Source of the DNA: JACVRX01 sp963819885
GTDB lineage: Bacteria > Actinomycetota > Actinomycetes > Jiangellales > Jiangellaceae
Assembly: GCA_963819885.1 (NCBI GenBank)
Contig: CAWFXV010000023.1
Coordinates: 95,008 to 159,007 of the forward strand
Reading direction: 5' to 3'
DNA: 64,000 bases
Positions within the stretch are counted from its first letter, which is position 1; every line of letters starts with the position of its first letter. A model generated the notes under the pieces. That model was given only the letters and a program-made list of their open reading frames with translations, had not been told where the DNA came from and did not search any database. Shown here piece by piece: positions 1 to 9,659 of this stretch. Position numbers and translations under genes: made by a program.

Positions 1-105
1 CACGGAACGCTCCCGTTCGCTCATCGCATAGAGCGTAGCCCCGGCAGACGTAACACCCGCATAGTGAGTAGTAACTTGCAAGTCGCTACTCGCTGGAGGA
101 ACGCC

Positions 106-1026
106 ATGGGAGTGCTCGACGAGATTCAGGGCCAGATTCGACAGGTGGCCGAGCAGGCCGGCGCTGCGGTTGTCGGTATCGGGCAGCGGTGGGGGGTCGG
201 ATCAGGCGTGGTCATCGGCGGCGGGCGCGTCCTGACCAATGCGCACAACGTGCGCGGCGATGAGGTTCGGGTCACGTTTGCCGACGGGAACACAGCGGTC
301 GGCCAAGTCAAGGGTCTCGATATCGACGGAGACCTCGCCGTCGTCGAGGTCGAGACCGGAAACTCGCCGACCATCGAGTGGACGGCCGACGGTGCCCCTG
401 GACTCGGCCAACCCGTCTTCGCGCTCGCCAACCCGGGCGGACGGGGGCTGCGAGTGACCCTCGGCTTCGTGACCGGAGTCGAACGTAGCTTCCGCGGACC
501 TCGCGGCCGCCGGATCACGGGCAGCATCGAACACGACGCGCCGCTGCTGCCCGGCTCATCGGGCGGGCCGATCGTCAGCGCGGAGGGAAAGCTGCTCGGG
601 GTGAACACGAACCGTCTTGGCGAAGGCTTTTACCTTGCGATCCCCGCGGATGAGAGCCTGCGTACACGCGTGGACGCGCTCGCGAGCGGTCAGTCGGCTG
701 CCCGGCCTCGGCTCGGGATCGGGGTCGCATCCGCACACGTCGCCCGGCGGCTGCGACGGGCCGTCGGTCTTCCCGAAGCCGACGGGCTGCTCGTCCAGCA
801 CGTGGAGGACGACAGCCCGGCGTCGCGAGCCGGCCTCTCCCAGGGCGACCTCGTCGTTCAGGCGGCCGGCAGTCCGGTTCGCGGCACCGAGGATCTGTTC
901 GAGGCGCTCGAGACGGTGGCCGACGGTGAGATCGAGCTGGTGATCCTTCGCGGCACGGAGGAGCGGATGGTGCAAGTACGGCTGGCAGACGCCGCCGGGA
1001 ACGGGCGAGACCACAGCGATGGGTGA
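106..1026 (+). CDS. HtrA-like trypsin-family serine protease with C-terminal PDZ domain
   Basis: A 306-residue S1C-type protease. The triad is visible as His in LTNAHNV, Asp in DIDGDLAVV and Ser in PGSSGGPIV. A PDZ domain occupies the last ~95 residues (LLVQHVEDDSPASRAGL, then GDLVVQAAG). I chose the ATG at 106 because GGAGGA lies five bases upstream; the GTG at 64 in the same frame has no comparable ribosome site. There is no signal peptide or membrane segment, unlike typical DegP, so it would act in the cytoplasm or be membrane-associated through a partner. The stop overlaps the start of the broken SDR gene by a few bases, so the two were probably cotranscribed. Proteolysis or chaperoning under stress is inferred from the family. 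Confidence 0.9.
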   Translation: MGVLDEIQGQIRQVAEQAGAAVVGIGQRWGVGSGVVIGGGRVLTNAHNVRGDEVRVTFADGNTAVGQVKGLDIDGDLAVVEVETGNSPTIEWTADGAPGLGQPVFALANPGGRGLRVTLGFVTGVERSFRGPRGRRITGSIEHDAPLLPGSSGGPIVSAEGKLLGVNTNRLGEGFYLAIPADESLRTRVDALASGQSAARPRLGIGVASAHVARRLRRAVGLPEADGLLVQHVEDDSPASRAGLSQGDLVVQAAGSPVRGTEDLFEALETVADGEIELVILRGTEERMVQVRLADAAGNGRDHSDG

Positions 1027-1444
1027 CACCGATCCTGCGTCGAAAGTCCTGGTCGTCGGCGGCACTGGGCTTCTCGGAGGGCGTGTGGTCAGCGAGCTTG
1101 TGCGCTGAGGCAGCTCCGTCCGGGCGCTGGTGCGCGAGGGAAGCGACGCAACCCGGCTGACCGCACAAGGCGTCGAGATCGTACGGGGCGACCTGGTCGA
1201 CCCAGCCTCGCTCCCACAAGCGTGCGATGGTGTCCACGCCGTGGTGACGACGGCGGCCGGCTATGTCCGGCGGCGCAAAGGCGACTCGCTGGCCGCCGTC
1301 GATGACCAGGGCAACCGGAACTCTGGACGAAGCGCTTGCGATCGTGCGGCCGTTCCTCGACCCGCTTCTGCAGAACACCGCGAGCGGGTCATGGAGATCA
1401 GACCACCGAGCTTGGGCCTAGTTGGGCTGGCGCCACCAGGCTGA
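1019..1444 (+). pseudogene. Broken NmrA/SDR-type NAD(P)-binding gene
   Basis: Translation from the ATG at 1019 gives a Rossmann start (VLVVGGTGLLGGRVV), then an in-frame TGA at 1106-1108 after the motif. The same frame continues as sensible protein (VRALVREGSDATRL, DLVDPASL) up to DDQGN, where sequence that should form the substrate-binding half is missing. A short tail in another frame (TLDEALAIVRPFLDPLLQ) looks like the normal C terminus, so an internal deletion is likely. The gene overlaps the end of the protease gene. The stop could be a sequencing error of CGA, but the missing middle cannot be explained by one base. Confidence 0.7.
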
Positions 1445-1479
1445 GCCGAATGCGTCGTTGTACCGCTGGGCCTGCAAGG

Positions 1480-1731
1480 CTATTGACCGTAGCGCTTCTC
1501 GACGGCATCGCCTGACGTGCCGAGCAATATGCCGATCGTGGCCCACGAGACACCGTGAGCTCGAGCAGCGTTGACGGCGACCGTGATCGCATGTTCGGCG
1601 GCATCCCGTGCCGTGATGGCCTCGCGCAATGCGACGTAGATCTCCACGCCGATGTCGTTCGGGCGACGGATTCTCGCCTCGTCCGGCACCTCGGGCGGAT
1701 GATCCAGGTTCTCCTCGACGCTGCGCGCCAC
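1480..1731 (-). CDS. Small helix-turn-helix-like protein, copy 1
   Basis: An 83-residue protein whose C-terminal half (AAEHAITVAVNAARA, SWATIGILLGTS, then AVEKRYG) resembles the short HTH found in many actinobacterial DNA-binding proteins. It is a clear paralogue of the gene at 2321-2623. The open frame extends upstream to 1857, but I place the start at the GTG at 1731: protein similarity to the paralogue begins there, and both starts are preceded by the same GAGGTGATC ribosome-site context. Target and partner are unknown. It lies downstream of the cupin gene on the same strand. Confidence 0.65.
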   Translation of the reverse strand: MARSVEENLDHPPEVPDEARIRRPNDIGVEIYVALREAITARDAAEHAITVAVNAARAHGVSWATIGILLGTSGDAVEKRYGQ

Positions 1732-1872
1732 CGTGATCACCTCTGGATCTCTGCGGGCCGCATCATCGGCGTCCTCGCGTGTCGCGCCCCCGCCCTGAGC
1801 GCTCGGTTCGACGAGGCGATTTTCGCACAGGGCAGCTGATCCAAGAGCCCGTAGCACGGAACGCGCACCAGC

Positions 1873-2301
1873 TCAGTCGGCCTTGGGCTTTGAGCTCCAG
1901 ACCGGATCGTCGCCTGCCAACCACTCGGTATTGAAACGTGCTGCGCCGTGGATCGCGGTCAGCCGCAGCTCCCCTGAGCCGGTGTTGATGAAACCGTGCG
2001 CCTCGCCGGGCGGGCTGACCACGACGTGGCCGGCGGCGACGATCACCGTCTGGTCGCCGATCCGAAACGTCGCCTGGCCCGACTCGACCACGAACACCTC
2101 GGCGTAGGGGTGCCGGTGGAGCTTCGGCCCGGCGCCGGGCTGCGAATGCACGAGGATGACGGAGAACGGAACGTCACCGTGCTCAGCGCCGACGAACTCG
2201 TGTGAATGCACGGTGTGCTCGAGCTCGTCGAACGGAATGATGCTGCCCGTCTGTCCGCCCTGATCGGTCACGATTCTCTCCGTTGATTTTGCGATGCTCA
2301 C
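1873..2301 (-). CDS. Single-domain cupin protein
   Basis: A 142-residue protein with both cupin motifs: motif 1 as LHRHPYAEVFVVESG (two His and one Glu as metal ligands) and motif 2 as PPGEAHGFINTG. This is a standard length for a stand-alone metal-binding cupin of the RmlC fold; the substrate cannot be told from sequence. It lies between two paralogous small HTH genes on the same strand, with a 19-base gap upstream and a larger gap downstream, so a small three-gene transcription unit is plausible. Function beyond metal-dependent small-molecule binding or catalysis is not inferable. Confidence 0.85.
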   Translation of the reverse strand: MSIAKSTERIVTDQGGQTGSIIPFDELEHTVHSHEFVGAEHGDVPFSVILVHSQPGAGPKLHRHPYAEVFVVESGQATFRIGDQTVIVAAGHVVVSPPGEAHGFINTGSGELRLTAIHGAARFNTEWLAGDDPVWSSKPKAD

Positions 2302-2320
2302 GTTGGAAGAAGGTCTGCAC

Positions 2321-2623
2321 TCAGATCGTGGCGGACCTGGAGGACGCAGAGGTGCCTGTCAACCGCCGACCGTAACGCTGACGAGCAGCCTCGCCCGACG
2401 TGCCGAGGACGGCGCCGATCTTGGACCAGGTGACGCCACGCGCTCGAGCGGCGTCAACGGCGACCGCAACGGCATGTTCGGCGTCCGCCCGTGCCGTGGC
2501 GGCATCACGCAGTGCGTCGTAAGTCTCCCGGTCGATCTCGTCCTCGGCACGAGGCTCGTATGACTCGGCTTTGTCGGCTAATTCCGAGGCGTGGTTCAGG
2601 ATCTCCTGCAGACTGCGCGGCAT
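2321..2623 (-). CDS. Small helix-turn-helix-like protein, copy 2
   Basis: A 100-residue protein, paralogous to the product of 1480-1731. Shared features are an acidic helical N-terminal half (SLQEILNHASEL), an Ala-rich helix (AVAVAVDAARARG) and the HTH-like TWSKIGAVLGTSGEAARQRYG region. The ATG at 2623 is preceded by GAGGTGATC, identical to the other copy. It is probably the first gene of a short minus-strand unit with the cupin. The C-terminal tail after RYG is Ser/Thr-rich and not shared with copy 1. DNA binding is inferred only from the helix pattern. Confidence 0.7.
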   Translation of the reverse strand: MPRSLQEILNHASELADKAESYEPRAEDEIDRETYDALRDAATARADAEHAVAVAVDAARARGVTWSKIGAVLGTSGEAARQRYGRRLTGTSASSRSATI

Positions 2624-2887
2624 TGGATCACCTCAGGAACTTCATGCGAGCAGGCATGGCGTGAATGATGACGGAGCGTTGCAGTTGCCACCGACATTGA
2701 AAGATCCGACTGCCACGCCTGTGGACAGTGGTCAGCGGATCCACGGCGGTGGACGAGTGGAGCCGAGCCGTCAGGACGGCATCGCACCGGTCGGCGCTGT
2801 GGAGTCCGCCCACCCTCCGTCAGTGGCCGTCGTTAAGGTCTGCACGAAAGCGTAAGCCTGTGAGTTTGAACCGGGGAGGCGCGGCCC

Positions 2888-5800
2888 GTGCTGCACCTAC
2901 ACCGGTCCGAGCGCGCCGACTGCCTGGTCGACGGGCTCGCCGATGTGCTGCGCGAGCCGCCGGCCGATCCGTTCGCGCCGGAGGTCGTCGCGGTGCCGGC
3001 CCGAGGTGTCGAGCGGTGGGTCACCCAGCGGCTGTCGCACGTGCTCGGCACGTCGCCGGATGAACAGGACGGCGTCTGCGCCAACGTGCGGTTCCCGCAC
3101 CCGTCGGCGCTGGTCGCCGACGCCCTGGCTCCGTGCCGCGGGAATCGAGCCCGACGAGGATCCGTGGCAGCCCGACCGGCTGGTCTGGCCGCTGCTGGAG
3201 ACCATCGACGAGTGCGCGCCGCAGGAGTGGTGCGCGACGCTCGGGCGGCACCTCGGCATCGGCGACGCTGCGCTCGCCATCGAACCGGACGGCGGCTGGC
3301 CACCGCCCGCCATCTCGCCGCCCTGTACGACTCCTACGGCGCCCATCGTCCGTCGATGCTTCGGTCGTGGGCGGACGGCGACGACTCCGACGTGTCCGAC
3401 GACCTGCGCTGGCAGGCCGAGCTGTGGCGGCAGGTGCGCGGCCGGGTCGGCCTGCCGAGCCCGGCCGAGCGCCTCGCCCCTGCCTGCCAGCGGCTGCGCA
3501 CCGAGCCCGATCTCGTCGACCTGCCCGGCCGGCTGTCGCTGTTCGGGCCCACCCGGCTGACCACCGCGCAGCTCGAGGTCGTCGTCGCTCTCGCCGAGCA
3601 CCGCGACGTCCACCTGTGGCTCCCGCATCCCTCCCCCGCCTTGTGGGAGCGGGTCGCTGCCTTCGCCGGCCCGGGCGAGGTCCCGAAGCGGCGTAACGAC
3701 GCGACGGCCGACGTTCCCCGCAACGTCCTGCTGGCGAGTCTCGGCCGCGACTCCCGTGAGCTGCAGGTCCGCATCACGGCAGGCGCGGAGACCGTCGAGA
3801 ACCATCACCATCCACTCGCTGAGCGTCCGCTGACCCTGCTCGGGCGGCTGCAGCAGTCATTGCAGGACGACGCCGAGCCGGTTCCGCATCCGAAGCCACT
3901 GCTCGAGCCCGCCGACCGAACCCTTCAGGTGCACGCCTGCCACGGCCCGCAGCGGCAGGTCGAGGTGCTGCGCGAGGTGCTGGTCGGCCTGCTTGCCGAG
4001 GACACCACCCTCGAGCCACGCGACGTGCTCGTCATGTGCCCGGACATCGAGGACTACGCGCCGCTGATCTCCGCGACGTTCGGCCTTGCCGACGACACCG
4101 CAGCAGACGATAACCGCCACCCCGGCCACCGGCTCCGGGTCCGGCTCGCCGACCGGTCGCTGCGCCAGACCAATCCGCTGCTGGCCACAGTCGCGGCGCT
4201 GCTCGAGCTTGCCGACGCGCGGGTGACCGCCAGCCAGGTGCTCGACCTCGCCGCCTCGACACCGGTCCGCCGACGGTTCCGGTTTTCCGACGACGACCTC
4301 GAACGGCTCCGCGGCTGGGTGGCGGCGTCAGGCATCCGCTGGGGGCTCGACGGCGAGCACCGCGCGCCGTACGACCTCGCCGCAATCCCGCAGAACACCT
4401 GGCGCACCGGCCTCGACCGCATCCTGCTGGGCGCCGCGATGGCCGAGGACGGGCTGCGCTGGATCGACAAGGCGCTTCCGCTGGACGACGTCGACAGCAG
4501 CGACATCGACCTCGCCGGCCGGCTGGCCGAGCTGGTCGACCGGCTGGCGATCACGCTCGACGACCTCACCGGCGAGCACCCGCTCGCCCACTGGCTCGAC
4601 ACCCTCGGCGCCGGCATGGCCCGGCTCACTGACGTCACCGAGACCGACACCTGGCAGCTGGCCCAGGCCCAGCGCGAGCTCGCTCAGGTCGCTCAGGACG
4701 CCGCCGAACGCGCGGCGTCGATCATGCTGACGCTGGCCGACGTCCGCGCCCTGCTCGCCGACCGGCTGCGCGGGCGTCCGACCCGGGCCAACTTCCGCAC
4801 CGGCGAGCTGACCATGTGCTCGATGGTGCCGATGCGCTCGGTGCCGCACCGGGTGGTCTGCCTGCTCGGGCTCGACGACGGCCGGTTCCCGCGCACAGCG
4901 AGTCTCGACGGCGACGACGTCCTCGCCCGCGACCCGCGAGTCGGCGAGCGCGACCCGCGCAGCGAGGACCGCCAGCTGCTGCTCGACGCGATTCTGGCCG
5001 CGAAAGACCACCTGGTCGTCCTCTACACCGGCGCCGACCCGCGCACCAACGCCCCGCGCCCACCCGCCGTGCCTGTCGGCGAGATCCTGGACGCAGCTGA
5101 CGCCCTGGTCCGCACATCCGATGACCGCCCGGCGCGCGAGCACCTCGTCGTCCATCATCCGCTGCAGCCGTTCGACAAGCGCAACTTCGTCCCTGGCGAG
5201 CTCGGCGCCGAGGGTCCATTCAGCTTCGACCGGCAGTCACTGGCCGGAGCCGTCCGAGCCGGGCAATCCCGCCTCGCGCCAGGCTCGTTCCTACATCCAC
5301 CGCTGGCTCCGCCCGACGAGCCCGACGAACTCGCCCTCGACGACCTGATCGCGTTTCTCGAGCACCCGGCGAAGGCGTTCCTGCGGCAGCGGCTCGGCGT
5401 CACGCTGGTCGGCGACGACGAGGAGCTCGACGACGCGCTCGCCATCGAGCTCGACCCGCTGAACCGATGGGCGGTCGGCGACCGGCTGCTGCGTGCGCGG
5501 CTGTCCGGCGCCGACGCTTTGAGCTGCGTCCAGGCCGAGTGGCGACGGCAGACGCTCCCGCCGGGCGAGCTGGGCAAGCGGGTCGTCGACGGGGTCATGG
5601 CCGAGGTCGAGCCGCTGGTCGCGGCGAGCGAGGCGCTCCGCACCGGCTCCGCGCGGACGATCGACATCGCCGTCGACGTCACCGGCCGTCGCCTGGTCGG
5701 CACGGTCAGCGGAATCCACGACGGGACTGTCGTCCGCGTCGAGTACTCCCGGCTCTCCGCCAAGCACCGGCTGCGCGCGTGGGCGCAGCTGCTGGCTCTG

Positions 5801-6262
5801 ACGTCGGCCCATCCGGACACAGCGTGGACGGCCGTGACGGTCGGCCGGGACCGAAGGGAAGGCGTCGCGGCATCACGCCTCGGACCCGTCGACGAGGACA
5901 CGGCCCGTCAGCATCTGGCCGAGCTGGTCGAGCTGCGGACACGAGGCCTGTGCGCGCCGCTTCCGCTCGCGGTCAAGACGTCGGCCGAATACGCCGCCAA
6001 GCGCGTGAACGCGACGGCCGCCAATGCGCAAGCCCTCGCGGAGAAGGAATGGGCGAGCGACCGGTACGAGGCCGAGCAGGCCGACCCCGCGCACCGGTTG
6101 GTGTGGGGCGATCCGGCGCCGTTCGACGTCCTCCTCGCCGAGAAGGCCAGCGACGAGGAGCAGCCGATCGGCTGGCTCGGCGACGAGCCGCACCGGTTCG
6201 GCGCGCTGGCCCGCCGGCTCTGGGAGCCGCTGCGGGCGGCCGAGAAGCTGGAGTCGGCATGA
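2888..6262 (+). CDS. recC: RecC subunit of exonuclease V (RecBCD)
   Basis: An ~1124-residue protein starting MLHLHRSERAD with the RecC-type helicase-like fold, including the AGAETVENHHHPLAERPLT and VHACHGPQRQVEVLREVL regions. It partners RecB and RecD in double-strand-break processing. Between about 3135 and 3297 the frame is wrong: the neighbouring frame there reads IEPDEDPWQPDRLVWPLLE and similar sensible RecC sequence, and the original frame resumes at ARHLAALYDSY. Two compensating indels therefore scramble ~55 residues, most simply as sequencing errors. The TGA overlaps the recB ATG (ATGA), a sign of translational coupling. Confidence 0.9.
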   Translation: MLHLHRSERADCLVDGLADVLREPPADPFAPEVVAVPARGVERWVTQRLSHVLGTSPDEQDGVCANVRFPHPSALVADALAPCRGNRARRGSVAARPAGLAAAGDHRRVRAAGVVRDARAAPRHRRRCARHRTGRRLATARHLAALYDSYGAHRPSMLRSWADGDDSDVSDDLRWQAELWRQVRGRVGLPSPAERLAPACQRLRTEPDLVDLPGRLSLFGPTRLTTAQLEVVVALAEHRDVHLWLPHPSPALWERVAAFAGPGEVPKRRNDATADVPRNVLLASLGRDSRELQVRITAGAETVENHHHPLAERPLTLLGRLQQSLQDDAEPVPHPKPLLEPADRTLQVHACHGPQRQVEVLREVLVGLLAEDTTLEPRDVLVMCPDIEDYAPLISATFGLADDTAADDNRHPGHRLRVRLADRSLRQTNPLLATVAALLELADARVTASQVLDLAASTPVRRRFRFSDDDLERLRGWVAASGIRWGLDGEHRAPYDLAAIPQNTWRTGLDRILLGAAMAEDGLRWIDKALPLDDVDSSDIDLAGRLAELVDRLAITLDDLTGEHPLAHWLDTLGAGMARLTDVTETDTWQLAQAQRELAQVAQDAAERAASIMLTLADVRALLADRLRGRPTRANFRTGELTMCSMVPMRSVPHRVVCLLGLDDGRFPRTASLDGDDVLARDPRVGERDPRSEDRQLLLDAILAAKDHLVVLYTGADPRTNAPRPPAVPVGEILDAADALVRTSDDRPAREHLVVHHPLQPFDKRNFVPGELGAEGPFSFDRQSLAGAVRAGQSRLAPGSFLHPPLAPPDEPDELALDDLIAFLEHPAKAFLRQRLGVTLVGDDEELDDALAIELDPLNRWAVGDRLLRARLSGADALSCVQAEWRRQTLPPGELGKRVVDGVMAEVEPLVAASEALRTGSARTIDIAVDVTGRRLVGTVSGIHDGTVVRVEYSRLSAKHRLRAWAQLLALTSAHPDTAWTAVTVGRDRREGVAASRLGPVDEDTARQHLAELVELRTRGLCAPLPLAVKTSAEYAAKRVNATAANAQALAEKEWASDRYEAEQADPAHRLVWGDPAPFDVLLAEKASDEEQPIGWLGDEPHRFGALARRLWEPLRAAEKLESA

Positions 6263-9200
6263 CGTCCGTGATCGACGTCGCGCCGTTCGACGTCTGCGGT
6301 CCGCTGCCGACCGGCACCACGGTGCTGGAGGCCAGCGCCGGCACCGGCAAGACGTACACGATCGCCGCGCTCGCCACCCGGTACGTCGCCGAGGGCGTCG
6401 CCGAGTTGCCCGAGCTGATGCTCGTCACGTTCAGCCGGGCGGCAACTCAGGAGCTGCGCGAGCGGGTGCGAGAACGGCTGGTCACCGCAGAGCGTGGCCT
6501 GGCCGACCCGTCGAGTGCCAGGCTCGACCGCGACGACCCAGTGTTGGCCCTGCTCGCCGACGCGCCGGACGAGGAGGTCGTCAGGCGTCGGCACCGGCTC
6601 ACCCGCGCGCTAGCTGCGTTCGATGCGGCGACCATCGCGACCACGCACGGCTTCTGCCTGCAGATGCTGGCTGGACTGGGCATGGCCGGCGACCTGGAGC
6701 CGGATGCGACGTTCGTCGAGGACGTCGACGATCTGGTGGTCGAGGTGGTGGGCGACCTGTACGTGCGCCGGTTCGCCGCCGAGACCGCGGAGCCTGCACT
6801 TGATCTGCGTACCGCGCTCATGGTCGCCCGGGCGGCGATCGGCGACCCGCAGGCAACGCTCGTCGAACCCGACGCCGCCGGACGGCTCGTCGGCTCACCT
6901 GCGCTACGCGTTGGCGGCAGACACAGAGAAAGAGGTGTATCGCCGCAAGCGGATGCGCCGCCTACTCGACTACGACGACCTGGTGAGCCGTCTCGACGAC
7001 GCGCTGCGCGACCCGGTGCGCGGCGCGGCCGCAGTCGAGCGGGTCCGCTCGCGGTACCGGGTCGTGCTGGTCGACGAGTTCCAGGACACCGATCCCGCTG
7101 CAGTGGCGGATTCTGGAGACCGCATTCCACGGCGCGACGACGCTGGTGCTCATCGGCGACCCGAAGCAGGCGATCTACGCCTTCCGCGGCGCCGACCTCG
7201 TCACCTACCTCGAGGCGACCGGCGCGGCGTCGGAGCACCGCACACTCGCCCGCAACTGGCGCAGCGACGAGGCACTGCTCACTGCGCTCGGGGCGGTGTT
7301 CCGGGGCGCGGCGCTGGGCGACGAGCGAATCCCGGTGCGCGATGTGGAGGCGTCGCAGGACGACGCCCGGCTGGAGGACGCCGGCCCGCCGCTGCGACTG
7401 CGGGTGGTGAAGCGCTCACTGGCCGACGTGTCCGACCGGGCGAAGATCACCGCGAAGGTGGCGCGGCGGATCGTCGCTGAGGACGTCGCGTGCGACATCG
7501 TCGGGCTGCTCGACGGCCCGGCTCGGCTGGCACTGGACGGCGTCGCGCGGCCGATCTCGCCCGGCGACATCGCGGTGCTGGTCCGCACGAACGACCAGGC
7601 GGCGCTGGTCCGCGACACGCTGGCTACGGCGGGTGTCCCGGCCGTGCTCACCGGCAGCCGCAGCGTCTTCCTCGCGCCGACCGCCCGGGACTGGCTGTGC
7701 CTGCTGCGTGCACTGGAGCAGCCGCACCGGGCCGGGCTGGTGCGCGCCGCAGCGCTGACCCCGTTCGTCGGCTGGACACCGCGGCAGCTCGCCGACTCCG
7801 GCGACGCGGGCACCGACGAGCTTGGCCAGCTGCTGCGGTCATGGCGGGACGTGCTCGCCGCTCGCGGCGTCGCGGCGCTGCTGGAGGTCATGACGTCGTC
7901 CGGGCTGGTCGAGCGGCTACTCGGCGCCGACGACGGCGAGCGCCGGCTCACCGACGTCCGGCACATCGGCCAGGCGCTGCACGCGGCGGCGGTGACCGGC
8001 CGGCTCGGCCTGGCGGCGATCGTCGAGTGGCTGCAGCGGCGGATCAATGAGGCGGCCGACGACGCGGCGGAGGAGCGCAGCCGTCGGCTGGAGTCCGACG
8101 CCGATGCGGTGCAGGTGGTGACCATCCACGGCGCCAAGGGCCTGCAGTTCCCGGTCGTCTACGTGCCGTACGGGTGGGACCGGTACGTGCCAGAGAACCC
8201 CGACCCGCTGCGACTGCACGCCGACGGCGGCACCCGGCTGCTCGACGTCGGCGGCAAGGACGGGCCAGGGTATTTGGAGCGCCGCGACGCGCATCTCGCC
8301 GAGGAGCTGGGCGAGGACCTGCGGCTGCTCTACGTGGCGATGACCCGAGCCCGCTGCCAGGTCGTCGCGTGGTGGGTGCCCGCAACGACCGCCGAACACG
8401 CGCCCCTGAGCCGACTGCTGTTCAGCGACTTCGACCCGGCCGCGGAACCGCCCACCCGAGTTCGGCTGATGCGCGACGTGGACGTGCGCGGCCGCCTGGT
8501 CGACCTGTTCGCGTTCTCGGGCGGAACCGTCGCGGTCGAGGACGTGGGCGACGACCGGTCGGCTCGCTGGCAACCGGTCCTCGGCTCACCGCCTCTGCTG
8601 GCGGCCGCGGCCTTCGACCGCCGGCTGGACGAGGGCTGGCGCCGCACCTCCTACACCGGGCTCACCCGGTTCCTGCACGACGATGTGGTGCCCGACCCGG
8701 GCGTCGGCAGCGAGCCGGAGCTGGAGGTCGAGGAGCGGCAGGACGAGCCCGCGACTCCTGCCGTGGCGCCTGCGGCCTCGGCGGACCTGCTCGAAGAGGC
8801 GCTGCGCACCGTCCCCTCGCCGCTGGCCGACTTCCCGTCCGGCGCGGCGTTCGGAACCCTCGTCCACACCGTGCTGGAGCACGTCGACCCGGCCGCGGAC
8901 GACCTCGCCGCCGAACTGCGCGATCGATGCACCGAGGCTGTAGAGCGGCGGTTCGGCACGCCGGTCGACCCGGGGGCCCTCGCCGAGGGCTTACTTCCGC
9001 CGATCACAACCCCGCTCGGACCTCTTGCTGACGGTCGTCGTCTGCGCGACTTCCCGCTCGCCGACCGGCTGGCCGAGCTGGACTTCGAGCTGCCGCTGGC
9101 CGGCGGCGACCAGCCACGCGCCGACGACGCGACCGTCGCGGCCATCGCCGACTTGCTGCGCACCCACCTGCCGGCATCGGACCCACTGGCGCGGTACGCC

Positions 9201-9659
9201 GGCGCCCTCGATAGCCCAGGCCTGCGTGGCCAGCGGTTACGTGGCTACCTTTCCGGCAGTCTCGACGCCGTTCTCCGAGTGCGGTCGCCCGACGGTGACG
9301 CCCGTTACGTCGTCGTGGACTACAAGACCAACTGGCTCGGCAGCTTCGGCCCATCCGGCGCCGAGCCGCTGACCGCCTGGGACTACCGGCCCGAGGCGAT
9401 GGCCGCCGAAATGATCCACGCGCACTACCCACTGCAGGCACTGCTCTACTCCGTCGCGCTGCACCGGTTCTTGCGCTGGCGGCAGCCCGGCTACGACCCG
9501 GCAACCCACCTCGGCGGTGTGCTCTACCTGTTTCTCCGCGGCATGTGTGGCCCGGACACCCCTGTCGTTGACGGCGCGCCGTGCGGCGTGTTCTCGTGGC
9601 AGCCGCCAGCGGCACTTGTCGAGGACATCTCCGTTTTATTCGACCGTGGTGCGCCATGA
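6259..9659 (+). CDS. recB: RecB helicase-nuclease subunit of RecBCD (two frame changes)
   Basis: About 1130 residues read across three frames. Segment 1 (6259 to ~6893) has Walker A EASAGTGKTYT and VTFSRAATQELRER; segment 2 (~6894 to ~7100) has LLDYDDLVSRLDDAL and VVLVDEFQDTDP (helicase motif II); segment 3 runs to the stop with GDPKQAIYAFRGADL, VVTIHGAKGLQFPVVYVP and the nuclease motif VVVDYKTNWLGS. The second change fits one extra C in GATCCCGCTG. The product would be complete if both indels are errors. The start overlaps the recC stop and the stop overlaps the recD start, so the three genes form one operon. Confidence 0.88.

Noticed and set aside
4328..5901. Long minus-strand frames opposite recC
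   Set aside because: They mirror recC codon structure and show no domains; recC motifs are unambiguous.
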